NCBI RefSeq assembly: GCF_004310295.1
Contig: NZ_SISB01000027.1
Coordinates: 29,902 to 93,901, forward strand
DNA: 64,000 nucleotides
Source: Pseudomonas sp. BGI-2
GTDB lineage: Bacteria; Pseudomonadota; Gammaproteobacteria; Pseudomonadales; Pseudomonadaceae
Direction of reading: 5' to 3'
Part shown: positions 23,375 to 32,151 of the stretch, in pieces
How the letters are laid out: each line of letters starts with the position of its first letter
How positions within the stretch are numbered: position 1 is the first letter of the stretch
Translations under genes and position numbers: made by a program
The notes under the pieces: model-generated
Seen by the model: only the letters and a program-made list of their open reading frames with translations
What the model was told of the DNA's origin: nothing
The model's database searches: none

Positions 23375-24163
23375 ATGTCGCCCACTAAAGTTAGTCGAAT
23401 GCCACGAACCCTGGTGTTAATCGTCGTCATCCTGGCAGCGTCGTACCTGGCGCTCTGTGCGGCGCTGTTCGTGTTTCAGCGCGCGCTCATCTACTTCCCG
23501 CAACCCAGCGCCATCGAGACGCCCGATACGCTGCTCAAGCTGACGGTAGAGGATGCGCAGGTAAGGGTGTCGGTCAGGCCCCACGACGGACCGAAGGCGT
23601 TGATCTATTTCGGCGGCAATGCCGAGGACGTCTCTCGCAACCTGCCCGGGTTCGCGCAGGCCTTCCCGGAGCATGCGATCTACTTGCTGCACTATCGAGG
23701 CTTCGGGGGAAGCTCCGGCTCGCCTTCCGAGGAGGCCATCCAGCGCGATGCCATGACCTTGTTCGACAAGGTCTACGACACTCATCCGCACATCGCCGTG
23801 GTCGGGCGCAGCCTTGGTTCGGGGGTCGCCGTGCGTCTCGCCAGCCAGCGCCCGGCCTCCCGCCTGATCCTGATCACGCCTTACAACAGCCTGGGAGATC
23901 TCGCCGTGCGCCAGTACCCGTGGTTTCCGGTGAAGTGGCTGCTACAGGAACGGTTTGAATCATGGAAATATGCAGCGCACATCACGATACCGACGCTGTT
24001 GATCGCGGCGGAGCACGACGAAGTCATACCGCGCTCCAGCACGGAGCAGCTCTACACGCACTTCGCCAAAGGCGTGGCCACGCTGCGAGTCATACCGGGT
24101 GTGGGCCACAATTCCATTTCCGAGAGCCCCGAGTATCTAAAATTGCTGGGCGATGCGCTGTGA
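23375..24163 (+). CDS. Membrane-anchored alpha/beta hydrolase
   Basis: 262 residues. An N-terminal hydrophobic segment (LVLIVVILAASYLALCAALFVF) acts as anchor or uncleaved signal. Nucleophile elbow GRSLGSG has S146; the acid lies in AAEHDEVIP and the histidine in GVGHNS. This is the BEM46/YfhR-like group of serine hydrolases; substrate unknown. ATG 23375 is used; a second ATG at 23399 is possible and neither has a clear Shine-Dalgarno. Confidence 0.8.
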   Translation: MSPTKVSRMPRTLVLIVVILAASYLALCAALFVFQRALIYFPQPSAIETPDTLLKLTVEDAQVRVSVRPHDGPKALIYFGGNAEDVSRNLPGFAQAFPEHAIYLLHYRGFGGSSGSPSEEAIQRDAMTLFDKVYDTHPHIAVVGRSLGSGVAVRLASQRPASRLILITPYNSLGDLAVRQYPWFPVKWLLQERFESWKYAAHITIPTLLIAAEHDEVIPRSSTEQLYTHFAKGVATLRVIPGVGHNSISESPEYLKLLGDAL

Positions 24164-24186
24164 AAAATACGCGCCACACCGCGACC

Positions 24187-24321
24187 TGTAGCAGCTGGCG
24201 AAGGCTGCGTCCGGCTGCGCAGCAGTCGTAAATCACAACTCGCGGTGTATCAGTCAGACCCAGCAAGCCGGGATTACGACTGCTGCGCAGCCGAACGCAG
24301 CCTCGCAAGCTCGGCAGCTGC
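24187..24321. repeat. Inverted pair of a second, different palindromic repeat
   Basis: Left unit TGTAGCAGCTGGCGAAGGCTGCG plus GGCTGCGCAGCAGTCGTAA; the right unit is its near inverse, ending GCAGCTGC. The unit is longer than the REP family above and has a CTGCGCAG core. A single degraded copy appears at 55996-56030. It lies between the hydrolase and the convergent epimerase gene. Confidence 0.82.
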
Positions 24322-24388
24322 ACAGTACGATAGCGGTGAGTCATAGAGACCATCGATCACTTGAATCTGTTGGGTTGAAACGTAAGGC

Positions 24389-25366
24389 TCATCGCTGATA
24401 AAAGTGGCGATACCACGTCACAAATTGCTTCACGCCTGCTTCAATTTCTATGTGGGGCGAGAAGCCGACCCAGTCCGCCAGCGCCGACACATCGGCCCAC
24501 GTCTTGATGACGTCGCCCTTTTGCATCGGCAGATAGTTGCGCTGAGCTTTTATGCCCAGCGCCGTTTCCAGGCATTCGACAAATTCCAGCAACGCAACCG
24601 GTTTCCCACGGCCGATGTTGAAAATCCGGTTGACGCCATCAGCCTCCTGGTCCGGGACCGGCGGCTTTGTACGCAAGCGGGCGATGCTTTCGACAATGTC
24701 GTCGACATAGGTGAAGTCGCGCGCCATCTGGCCATGGTTGTAAATATCAATCGGGCGGCCATTGAGCATCGCTTCGGTAAACGTGAACAGAGCCATGTCA
24801 GGACGTCCCCAAGGCCCGTATACGGTAAAAAAACGCAGGCCGCTGGCGCGAAGACCGTAAAGATGGCAGTAGCTGTGGGCAAGCAATTCATTGGCTCGCT
24901 TGCTGGCGGCGTACAGCGAAACCGGTTGATCAACCGGGTCATCGACGCTGAACGGGAGCTTGCTGTTGGCGCCGTACACCGAACTGCTCGACGCATAGAT
25001 CAGATGCGCAGGCCGATAGTGTCGGCAGGCTTCCAGCACGTTCAGAAATCCCACCAGATTCGATTGGGCATACACATCCGGGTTATCCAGCGAATAACGA
25101 ACCCCCGCTTGCGCCGCCATATGCACGACCTCGGTGAACTCACCGTCTTTGAATAACGCCATCAAGGCCGGTTTATCGACAATATCCAGCGTCTGAAAAC
25201 GGAAACCGTGCAACTCGCTCAGCTGTTTGAGCCGAGCGTATTTCAATTCCACGCTGTAATAACCGTTAAGGTTGTCGATACCGACAACTTCTCGCCCCTC
25301 CAGGCACAATCGTTTGACGGTGTGATACCCGATGAACCCCGCCGCGCCAGTCACAAGAATGGTCAT
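24389..25366 (-). CDS. NAD-dependent epimerase, UDP-glucuronate 4-epimerase type
   Basis: 325 residues, extended SDR. The Rossmann motif is TGAAGFIGYH, followed by IDNLNGYYSVELK, which is typical of uronate epimerases. SSSSVYGANSKLPF and the catalytic YAASK follow, then FFTVYGPWGRPDMA. The expected reaction is UDP-GlcA to UDP-GalA, which fits with Ugd in the polysaccharide cluster opposite. ATG 25366 is used in preference to an in-frame TTG seven codons earlier. It is divergent from the main cluster across a 600-base AT-rich region. Confidence 0.86.
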   Translation of the reverse strand: MTILVTGAAGFIGYHTVKRLCLEGREVVGIDNLNGYYSVELKYARLKQLSELHGFRFQTLDIVDKPALMALFKDGEFTEVVHMAAQAGVRYSLDNPDVYAQSNLVGFLNVLEACRHYRPAHLIYASSSSVYGANSKLPFSVDDPVDQPVSLYAASKRANELLAHSYCHLYGLRASGLRFFTVYGPWGRPDMALFTFTEAMLNGRPIDIYNHGQMARDFTYVDDIVESIARLRTKPPVPDQEADGVNRIFNIGRGKPVALLEFVECLETALGIKAQRNYLPMQKGDVIKTWADVSALADWVGFSPHIEIEAGVKQFVTWYRHFYQR

Positions 25367-25400
25367 AATGCAGTCCCGCTTGTCCAATCCCAGGCAATTA

Positions 25401-25429
25401 GTTATAGCGTTGCAATAGCAGAGGGTCCA
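25401..25429 (-). promoter_or_regulatory. Candidate sigma70 promoter for the epimerase gene
   Basis: On the minus strand, TGGACC (25424-25429), a 17-base spacer, then TATAAC (25401-25406), about 35 bases before the epimerase ATG. Confidence 0.45.
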
Positions 25430-25610
25430 GCGGTCATTACCGGACCCACTAATGGGGAATTCATCTCCACACCCTTTCGCCAGAGCACGACTATGAGTAC
25501 CAGAAAAAGTTTAAACCGTCCGACGGAAAACAAATTGCTGAAAAAAACAACAACTTGCATACAGCCAGAAGCACTATTGGACAAAAGGTATATTTTTTGA
25601 CAAGGAACGT

Positions 25611-25639
25611 TTGACAGGTTGTCGAGACTGGTCAATAAC
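25611..25639 (+). promoter_or_regulatory. Candidate sigma70 promoter of the polysaccharide operon
   Basis: A perfect TTGACA -35 (25611-25616), 17-base spacer, then AATAAC (25634-25639). A second TTGACA starts at 25597. Predicted start near 25646 leaves about 320 nt of untranslated leader before the rfaH-like gene. Confidence 0.55.
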
Positions 25640-25746
25640 TACCCATGGCCTGGTGGTACAGAATACAAGTGCAGTTTTTTCGTTTTCGCTGCCTCGCCAG
25701 ATAACTTTTGAAATCCTTGTTTTTTATGGCTCCCTGACAGGGACCC

Positions 25747-25759
25747 TGCGGTAGCTTTG
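25747..25759 (+). promoter_or_regulatory. ops-like element in the operon leader
   Basis: TGCGGTAGCTTTG matches the core GCGGTAGC-N-T of the operon polarity suppressor (ops) element that recruits RfaH to paused RNA polymerase. A small hairpin, CAGGG-A-CCCTG, lies directly before it. It is about 100 nt downstream of the predicted start and 207 bases upstream of an RfaH-like gene, the placement expected for a leader-encoded loading site. Confidence 0.6.
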
Positions 25760-25965
25760 TCTTCGGCAAACTACTCAGGCTTTACACCCAAAACACTGTC
25801 ATATATAACGTACCCTCACTTCTTAACTGTTTCAACAATGCAACATGTCGTGACTCATTATTGATACACCTTCAATAAGAACAGCAACTCTGTCTGACTA
25901 AAAACTTTCCGGGCCTTAATAGCCTCTGCCTGCTTAAACTTTCGATACTTACGAGGTTTACCAGC

Positions 25966-26502
25966 ATGTCAGCCATCAGCGCCGAACGTTCAAACTGGTA
26001 CCTGTTGCAATGCAAGCCTCACCAGGACGAACGCGCCCACATCAACCTGCTTCAACAAAACTATGTCGTGTTCCACCCGCAACTGGTGAGTGAACGCATC
26101 ATTCGCGGCAAACAGCACCGCGTACACGAGTCCCTCTTCCCCGGGTATCTGTTTATCCATCTTGGCGGTAACGATAACTGGGCGCCCATACGATCTACGC
26201 GTGGCGTCAGTCGTATTGTCGAGTTCAATCACGGACCTGCGACGGTGACCGATCACGTCATCGAGCATCTGCGTGTGCGTTGTTGCGAATCCGCAGAATC
26301 GCGCGATGACCCGCCCCTGACGCCCGGCGAACACCTGCAAATCATCCGCGGTCCGCTGTCGACACTTGGAGGTATTTTCATCGCTCCCCATGGGTCTGAG
26401 CGCGTCATGATCCTGATGCAGTTTCTTAATCGGGAACAGACTATTTGCTTGCCATTAGGTGACCTTGAACGTCAGCACGCCTCATTCCACACCACTCTCT
26501 GA
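25966..26502 (+). CDS. rfaH: RfaH-like transcription antiterminator
   Basis: 178 residues. The N-terminal NusG-type domain begins NWYLLQCKPHQDERAHINL and has SLFPGYLFIHL; a C-terminal KOW-type domain follows (GEHLQIIRGPLSTLGGIF). Length and text fit RfaH/specialised NusG paralogues rather than housekeeping NusG. It should bind RNA polymerase at an ops site and suppress rho-dependent polarity in long surface-polysaccharide operons. It is the first gene of such an operon and has an ops-like element in its own leader, so it probably acts on its own transcript. Confidence 0.85.
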   Translation: MSAISAERSNWYLLQCKPHQDERAHINLLQQNYVVFHPQLVSERIIRGKQHRVHESLFPGYLFIHLGGNDNWAPIRSTRGVSRIVEFNHGPATVTDHVIEHLRVRCCESAESRDDPPLTPGEHLQIIRGPLSTLGGIFIAPHGSERVMILMQFLNREQTICLPLGDLERQHASFHTTL

Positions 26503-26539
26503 CTCTCTGACTTCAGTGTTTTTTTCCAGGAGCCATGAC

Positions 26540-27700
26540 ATGGCCTTGAATTCACGTTGCCCTTTTGCACTGATCATGGCCTCCCTCTACCCTGGCATGG
26601 CCTGGAGTATTGATCCGGCGCCTATTGATGTTTACGGATTCGGTTTCACACCCACCTTTCTGTTTTCAGAAAGCTATGACGATAACTTCCGGGAGGTGGA
26701 AAACAATAAACAATCGTCCATGATCACCAAATTGGCGCCCAACTTCGAACTCAAGGCCGAAGACCGCAACAGCGCCACCCGACTGATCTGGCAGCCCGCC
26801 CGCTACATTTATCATGACGAGTCTGATGCCTCGTACACCGCACAACGGGTGCGGGCGGACAGCATCATGGAATTCACCGACCGGCACCGTCTGAAACTCG
26901 AAGCCGAATACCGGAAATATGAGCGCACCGAATCGACGGCTGTCGAGGGCGTCAATGACAAGCTCAACAACAAACGGGTGGGTGGTCTCTACACCTATGG
27001 CGCCAAGAGCGCTGACAATCAGATCGATTTCGGCGCCAGCTACGCAGAGCTCCGCTACGACAATGCCGACGGCATCAATGACGACAAAGAGCGCAATACC
27101 GCCGGCCTGACCACCACGTGGTATCACCGCATCGGCAGCAATACCCGTGGCCTGCTCGAATACGACCACACCCAATTTGACTACCAGCAGCCCGACAGCC
27201 CGCGCAGCAGCAAATCCAACGCAGTGCTGGCCGGTGCCGTCTGGGATATCACTGCAAAGACCACCGGCAAAGTCCGCGTCGGGTATGAGAAAAAGGACTT
27301 CGACAGCAGCGAATCCAAGGACCTCGACAACCCCACCTGGCAAGTAGATCTGCAATGGAAGCCGCGAACTTATTCAACGTTCACCTTTGTGGCTCGTCAG
27401 GCCCTCGCCGAGGGCGACGATGGCGCCGACGCCGTCAAGTCGACCTTCACCCAGGTCGGTTGGCGCCATGGCTGGACCGAACGGATCACCACGGTGGCAC
27501 AAGCCGGGTTCGGTCGTTATGTCTACGAGGGCCAAAGCCGCACGGACGACTTACAGGACTACCACCTGGCCGTGGTGTATGCGATGCGCCGGTGGCTGGA
27601 TATCGAACTCGGCTATCGGTTCCGCGATAACGACTCCGATGCCGACAACGAAAGTTTTACCCGCAACGTGGTTCAGATCAGCTTCAACGTAAGCCTCTAA
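26540..27700 (+). CDS. Outer-membrane beta-barrel protein of the polysaccharide locus
   Basis: 386 residues. Signal peptide (MALNSRCPFALIMASLYPGMA) then FGFTPTFLFSESYDDNF. The rest alternates polar and aromatic residues in short strands and ends ...VVQISFNVSL, with the aromatic/hydrophobic pattern of an outer-membrane barrel. It resembles the BBP2-type barrel proteins common in exopolysaccharide loci. Start: ATG 26540 with AGGAG 7 bases upstream. It may be the pore or a co-porin for export, since the Wza-like protein downstream is too short to make a full channel. Confidence 0.78.
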   Translation: MALNSRCPFALIMASLYPGMAWSIDPAPIDVYGFGFTPTFLFSESYDDNFREVENNKQSSMITKLAPNFELKAEDRNSATRLIWQPARYIYHDESDASYTAQRVRADSIMEFTDRHRLKLEAEYRKYERTESTAVEGVNDKLNNKRVGGLYTYGAKSADNQIDFGASYAELRYDNADGINDDKERNTAGLTTTWYHRIGSNTRGLLEYDHTQFDYQQPDSPRSSKSNAVLAGAVWDITAKTTGKVRVGYEKKDFDSSESKDLDNPTWQVDLQWKPRTYSTFTFVARQALAEGDDGADAVKSTFTQVGWRHGWTERITTVAQAGFGRYVYEGQSRTDDLQDYHLAVVYAMRRWLDIELGYRFRDNDSDADNESFTRNVVQISFNVSL

Positions 27701-27712
27701 GAGGGTTTCGCC

Positions 27713-28246
27713 ATGAACTCACACACACTGGGCTTGTTGTTCGCACTGGCGGTTCTACCCAATGCGTATGCAGCTGACCCCGGCACTCAGTACAAACTGG
27801 CCGCTGGCGATGTCTTGCGCATTATCGTATTTGGCGAACCGGAGTTGAGCCTGAAAAAGATCCGCCTAAGCGACGCCGGCACCTTTTCCTACCCCTTTCT
27901 GGGTGAGATTTCCGCGAAAGGACTGACCCCCGGCCAAGTCGAAAAAGTTATCGTCAGCGGGCTTAAACAAGGGTATCTGATCGACCCGAAAGTCAGCTTG
28001 AGCCAGATCGAATACCGTCCGTTCTACATCAACGGCGAAGTGAAAAAACCCGGCAATTATCCATTCATACCCGGGCTGACCCTGGAGAAAGCAATCGCCC
28101 TGGGCGGTGGCTTGACCGAGCGGGCCTCGATCAAACGCGTGACCATCGTGCGCGGTGATGGCGGCGCCACACTCACCGATGAAGTCACCCGAAGCACCAC
28201 GATTGCCCCCGGCGATACCATTTCCATTGCACAAGGGTTTTTCTGA
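27713..28246 (+). CDS. Short Wza-like polysaccharide export protein
   Basis: 177 residues with a signal peptide ending NAYAADPG. A Poly_export domain (YKLAAGDVLRIIVFGEPELS) is followed by one SLBB-type repeat (YINGEVKKPGNYPFIPGLTLEKAI). Unlike Wza (about 380 residues), there is no lipobox cysteine, no further SLBB repeats and no C-terminal amphipathic helix. It is thus probably a periplasmic ring that works with a separate outer-membrane barrel. It is followed 2 bases later by the autokinase gene. Confidence 0.87.
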   Translation: MNSHTLGLLFALAVLPNAYAADPGTQYKLAAGDVLRIIVFGEPELSLKKIRLSDAGTFSYPFLGEISAKGLTPGQVEKVIVSGLKQGYLIDPKVSLSQIEYRPFYINGEVKKPGNYPFIPGLTLEKAIALGGGLTERASIKRVTIVRGDGGATLTDEVTRSTTIAPGDTISIAQGFF

Positions 28247-28248
28247 CC

Positions 28249-30570
28249 ATGGACAACAGCCCTAGCCCCTACGTCGAGCGTCCTCTTCAAACGCATGTGC
28301 ATCAGCAGCCGTACAGCGAAAACCGGGACACCATTGACCTACTCAAAATCTGGAGAGTGATCTGGCGCGCCAAATGGAGCATCGGATGGCTGGTCCTGCT
28401 TTGCTGTGCGGTGGCGGCCATTGCGGTCTCGGCCATTACCCCGCAATACATCGGCAGCACCACCTTGCTATTCAACGATAAAACACCGCCGCTGATGTCC
28501 TTCCAGCAGGTCAAGGATTCAGGCAGCAATGCCACCGAATACTTGCAGACACAACAAGCGCTCCTGCAATCGCGTGACCTTGCCGAACGCGCGGTGAAAA
28601 AACTCGGCCTGACGACCCACCCGGTCACCGACCCGCGCCAGCAACCGACGCCTTGGTTCACCCCGCGCAAATGGCTGGCGGACCTTGACCTTGATCTTGA
28701 CCAATGGCTGCCAGGGCTGGGCACGCTGATGCCGGTGAAAGGCGCGCCCAGCGAGGAAGACGTCTTCAATCAGGTCACGCAGAACCTCATGCTGCACACC
28801 AGCGTCAAGTTCGTCGGCAAGAGCCAGCTGCTGGAAATCGAGGTCGAACTACCCGATCCGGTTCTGGCGGCAGCAGCGGCCAACGCGCTGGCCCAAGGTT
28901 TTACCGACAGCCAGCTCGACACCAGCGAGAAGGCCTCGCAGACCACCACGGCGTGGATGAACACACGACTGGTCAAGCTGCGTGACAACCTGCGCGCCGC
29001 CGAGAAAAAGCTTCAGGGATACCGGGAGGAGCAAGGCCTGGTCGACGTTGGCGGGGTCGCAACCATCAGCGCCAACGAACTGGAAATGACCGGCAATCGT
29101 ATGGTCGACGCCCGTCGCAACCGCGCTGAAGCTGAGAGCGAATACCGCCAGGCGAAGGCCCTGAGCAGCGGTGACTTGAGCCGACTCTCCAGTGTGCCGG
29201 CGGTCTTGAGTAACCCGTTGGTCCAGCAATTCCAGGTGGATCGGGCCAAGGCTCAAGCCAAGGTCGATGAGCTGGCGGGGCGCTATGGGACAAAACACCC
29301 GAGCCTGATTTCCGCGAAATCCGAATTGCGCGCCGCGACCACCAGCCTGCAGTTGCAGGTTCAGCAAGTGGTCGCCGGGATCGAACGCCAATTCCAGCTG
29401 GCCTCGGCCAGTGAAGCCTCGCTACGCCAATCCTTCAACACTAACAAGGCGCAGATCCAGGACATCGCCCGCAAGGAATTCCAGTTGCGCGAGTTCCAGC
29501 GTGAAGTCGACAGCACCCGCGCACTGTATGAAACCTTCGTCACCCGCTTGAAGGAAACCGCCGCCACCGCCGACATGGACTCCACCAAAGTGCGCATCGT
29601 CGATCCGGCCATTGTTCCTGTCGACGCGAGCAAGCCCCGTAAAACATTGATTGTGGGGATCGTCGGGTTAATCGCGACAGTGATCGGCATGGCGCTGGCA
29701 TTGCTCATGGACAAACTGAGCAACACCTTCAAGACTGACGAGTCGATCGAAAGCACGCTGAACATTCCGCTACTCAGCGTTATACCGCTGGTCATGAAGA
29801 AAAGCCGTCGGCAACTGGCGAGGTTGTTCGAAGACAATGAAAACCCGCGTTTTTCCGAAACTATTCGCAACCTGCGCACCTGGCTGATGTTGCAAAGCAG
29901 TGACATGCCGTCGCAGGTGGTGCTGGTCACGTCGACCGTCGCCGGTGAAGGCAAAAGCACGATTGCCAACAACCTGGCCAGCTCACTCACACCATTGGAG
30001 CGTGTGCTGCTGATCGATGCCGACATGCGTCAGCCAACCCTTTCGCTGAACTTCGACTTTCCGCCTGACAGTCCGGGACTGGCCAATGTGATTGCGGGGA
30101 CTGCCCGGCTCGAAGACTGCATCGTTTCGGTGGGCAATCTGGACATGCTGCCGGCCGGGAGGATGGAGCCGGTATCGCAGGATCTGTTCGCCGCACTGCG
30201 CCTGCCGTCCCCTGCGGACGCGCTCAGTTCGGCACGCCAGCCGCCGCCACAGGATCTGCTCAGCTCACCGCGCATGGCGCGCATGCTTGAGGTGCTCAAG
30301 TCGCGCTACCGCCACATCATCATCGACTCCCCCCCTGCGGAGATGATCAGCGACGCGCTGTTGCTGGCCCGGCACTCGGATGCCGTGATCTATGTGGTCA
30401 AGGCCGACAGCACGCCGATCAATCAGGTGCAGAGAGGCATTTCAATGTTGCAAACAAGCCACGTACCGGTATTTGGCGCCGTGCTCAATCAAGTCGATCT
30501 GCGCAAGGCGCGCAAATACGGCTACAACCATTCCCGAACGTTCTACAACTACGACTTCGTGCCCAGATAA
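28249..30570 (+). CDS. Wzz/Wzc-type chain-length regulator and tyrosine autokinase
   Basis: 773 residues. Wzz domain with two membrane spans: TM1 near residues 45-65 (IGWLVLLCCAVAAIAVSAI) and TM2 near 465-485 (LIVGIVGLIATVIGMALALL), with a long coiled-coil periplasmic part between. The cytosolic BY-kinase has Walker A (GEGKST, 566-571), Walker A' (LLIDADMRQP) and Walker B (HIIIDSPPA). The C-terminus is tyrosine-bearing (KYGYNHSRTFYNYDF), the autophosphorylation tail. It controls polymer length and export with the Wza-like protein. No Wzb phosphatase gene is in the locus. Confidence 0.92.
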   Translation: MDNSPSPYVERPLQTHVHQQPYSENRDTIDLLKIWRVIWRAKWSIGWLVLLCCAVAAIAVSAITPQYIGSTTLLFNDKTPPLMSFQQVKDSGSNATEYLQTQQALLQSRDLAERAVKKLGLTTHPVTDPRQQPTPWFTPRKWLADLDLDLDQWLPGLGTLMPVKGAPSEEDVFNQVTQNLMLHTSVKFVGKSQLLEIEVELPDPVLAAAAANALAQGFTDSQLDTSEKASQTTTAWMNTRLVKLRDNLRAAEKKLQGYREEQGLVDVGGVATISANELEMTGNRMVDARRNRAEAESEYRQAKALSSGDLSRLSSVPAVLSNPLVQQFQVDRAKAQAKVDELAGRYGTKHPSLISAKSELRAATTSLQLQVQQVVAGIERQFQLASASEASLRQSFNTNKAQIQDIARKEFQLREFQREVDSTRALYETFVTRLKETAATADMDSTKVRIVDPAIVPVDASKPRKTLIVGIVGLIATVIGMALALLMDKLSNTFKTDESIESTLNIPLLSVIPLVMKKSRRQLARLFEDNENPRFSETIRNLRTWLMLQSSDMPSQVVLVTSTVAGEGKSTIANNLASSLTPLERVLLIDADMRQPTLSLNFDFPPDSPGLANVIAGTARLEDCIVSVGNLDMLPAGRMEPVSQDLFAALRLPSPADALSSARQPPPQDLLSSPRMARMLEVLKSRYRHIIIDSPPAEMISDALLLARHSDAVIYVVKADSTPINQVQRGISMLQTSHVPVFGAVLNQVDLRKARKYGYNHSRTFYNYDFVPR

Positions 30571-30713
30571 CACCCTGTCACGTTTTTTCTGCGTCTCTAT
30601 CTGCCCTCACACCCATTGCTTCACCTCTGCCGAGCTACGGAAAAGCCCTGCGGAAGCCACGTCGTGGCTGCCGTTCAGTGCCGACAGATCACTCATGCCT
30701 CGAGGTCAAGCCC

Positions 30714-32105
30714 ATGACTCCGCAATACACCGCTCACATTGCACATCGCCGAGGCCTGACGTTCTGGGGCCAGTGGTTGTGTGCGATGACACTGGCCATC
30801 TCGCTGCTGACGCTACTGGTGTTTTGGCGTGTTGGCAGTCTGACCAGCGAGTACCGCATCCTGATGATTCTGACCGTGCTCGGTTCAGTGCCCATCTACA
30901 GCATGATGCAGGTTTACCATAAGCGACATGGCCTGGTGGTCGGGCTCGGCCGGTTACTGGCCGGCTGGTTGATCCTGCTGGCGGTACTGGCGACCATTGC
31001 TTTCACCACCCAGACCAGTGCGATTTACTCGCGCCAGGTCATCATGGTCTGGGCAGTGCTGGGCTTTTTCGTCCAGGCTGCGACTTTTCTGCCCTTGCAT
31101 TACTTCGCCCGGCTGCATTCGCGAATGATCTGCAGGGAACGTCGCTCGGTGATCATCGGCACTTGCCCGACCGCCCATGAACTCGCGAAAAAACTCTCCC
31201 AGCCGAACCGCGCGCTGGTATTGGGTTTCATCGCCGCCGCCGATAACAGCGGCCCGGCACCGAGCATTCTGCCGCTGCTGGGTCACGTCGATGGGATCCG
31301 CGAGATCATCACCCGCCTGGACGTACGCCGCGTCTACATTGTCCTGACGATGGCGCATGCCGCCACCATCGAAGCGCTCTACATCGATCTGCTGGACATG
31401 AACGTCGACGTGGTGTGGATTCCGGATTTCGGCAGCATGGTGCTGCTCAACCACTCGATCTCTGAAATCGAGCGAATGCCGGCGATTTACCTCAACGAGA
31501 GCCTGATCAGCTCGCACCCCGCCAGCCTGTTTTGCAAGGACCTGTTCGAACGCAGCCTGGCCGCCGTGGCCATTATTGCCCTCAGTCCGTTGCTCTTGAT
31601 GGTAGCGATCGCCGTCAAGCTGACCTCCGCCGGTCCCGTGCTGTTCAAGCAAAATCGCCACGGCTGCAACGGCGAAGTGATCAAGGTCTGGAAATTTCGT
31701 TCGATGCGCCTCCACGACGATCGCGAAGTGCAGCAGGCCACCCGTGACGATGATCGTGTCACACCGCTCGGACGCTTTCTGCGCCGCAGTTCCATCGACG
31801 AATTACCGCAGCTGTTCAACGTGTTGTTCGGGCAAATGGCACTGGTCGGCCCCCGCCCGCATGCCGTCACCCACAACATTTACTACACCGGCAAAGTGCG
31901 CGCCTACATGGCCCGTCACCGCCTCAAACCGGGGATTACCGGGTTGGCCCAGATCACCGGGCATCGAGGCGAAACCGAAACGGTGGAAAAGATGCAGCTG
32001 CGCGTCGCCCAGGACCTCAACTACATCAACCAATGGTCGCTGTGGCTGGACATCAAGATCCTCATCAAGACGCCCTTCACCTTGTTCTCGAAAAACATCT
32101 ATTGA
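30714..32105 (+). CDS. Undecaprenyl-phosphate sugar-phosphate transferase (WbaP/WcaJ type)
   Basis: 463 residues. Four N-terminal membrane spans, a CoA-binding-like middle domain (RRSVIIGTCPTAHEL...), a fifth hydrophobic segment (AAVAIIALSPLLLMVAIAVKL) and the C-terminal catalytic domain with KVWKFRSMR, SIDELPQLFNVL, GPRPHA and PGITGLAQ. It starts the repeat unit by moving a hexose-1-phosphate, probably glucose or galactose, to undecaprenyl phosphate. Start: ATG 30714 with GAGG upstream; in-frame sequence before it is not conserved in character. Confidence 0.92.
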   Translation: MTPQYTAHIAHRRGLTFWGQWLCAMTLAISLLTLLVFWRVGSLTSEYRILMILTVLGSVPIYSMMQVYHKRHGLVVGLGRLLAGWLILLAVLATIAFTTQTSAIYSRQVIMVWAVLGFFVQAATFLPLHYFARLHSRMICRERRSVIIGTCPTAHELAKKLSQPNRALVLGFIAAADNSGPAPSILPLLGHVDGIREIITRLDVRRVYIVLTMAHAATIEALYIDLLDMNVDVVWIPDFGSMVLLNHSISEIERMPAIYLNESLISSHPASLFCKDLFERSLAAVAIIALSPLLLMVAIAVKLTSAGPVLFKQNRHGCNGEVIKVWKFRSMRLHDDREVQQATRDDDRVTPLGRFLRRSSIDELPQLFNVLFGQMALVGPRPHAVTHNIYYTGKVRAYMARHRLKPGITGLAQITGHRGETETVEKMQLRVAQDLNYINQWSLWLDIKILIKTPFTLFSKNIY

Positions 32106-32151
32106 CCCCTGCCCATCGTTGATCGCTGTCACGACGACCCGAGGTTTGATC

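Larger units (their letters stand above)
25367..25965. other. AT-rich control region between epimerase and polysaccharide operon
   Basis: About 600 bases with no convincing gene and clearly lower GC than the flanks. It holds a divergent promoter for the epimerase, a sigma70-like promoter for the operon, a leader of about 320 nt and an ops-like element. Confidence 0.7.

Noticed and set aside
25402..25635. Minus-strand 77-codon frame in the AT-rich control region
   Set aside because: No ribosome-binding site, overlaps both divergent promoters, and no family resemblance.
31744..32151. Upstream in-frame extension of the Ugd frame into the sugar-phosphate transferase gene
   Set aside because: Out-of-frame shadow text; the Rossmann motif follows directly after ATG 32152, which has its own Shine-Dalgarno.
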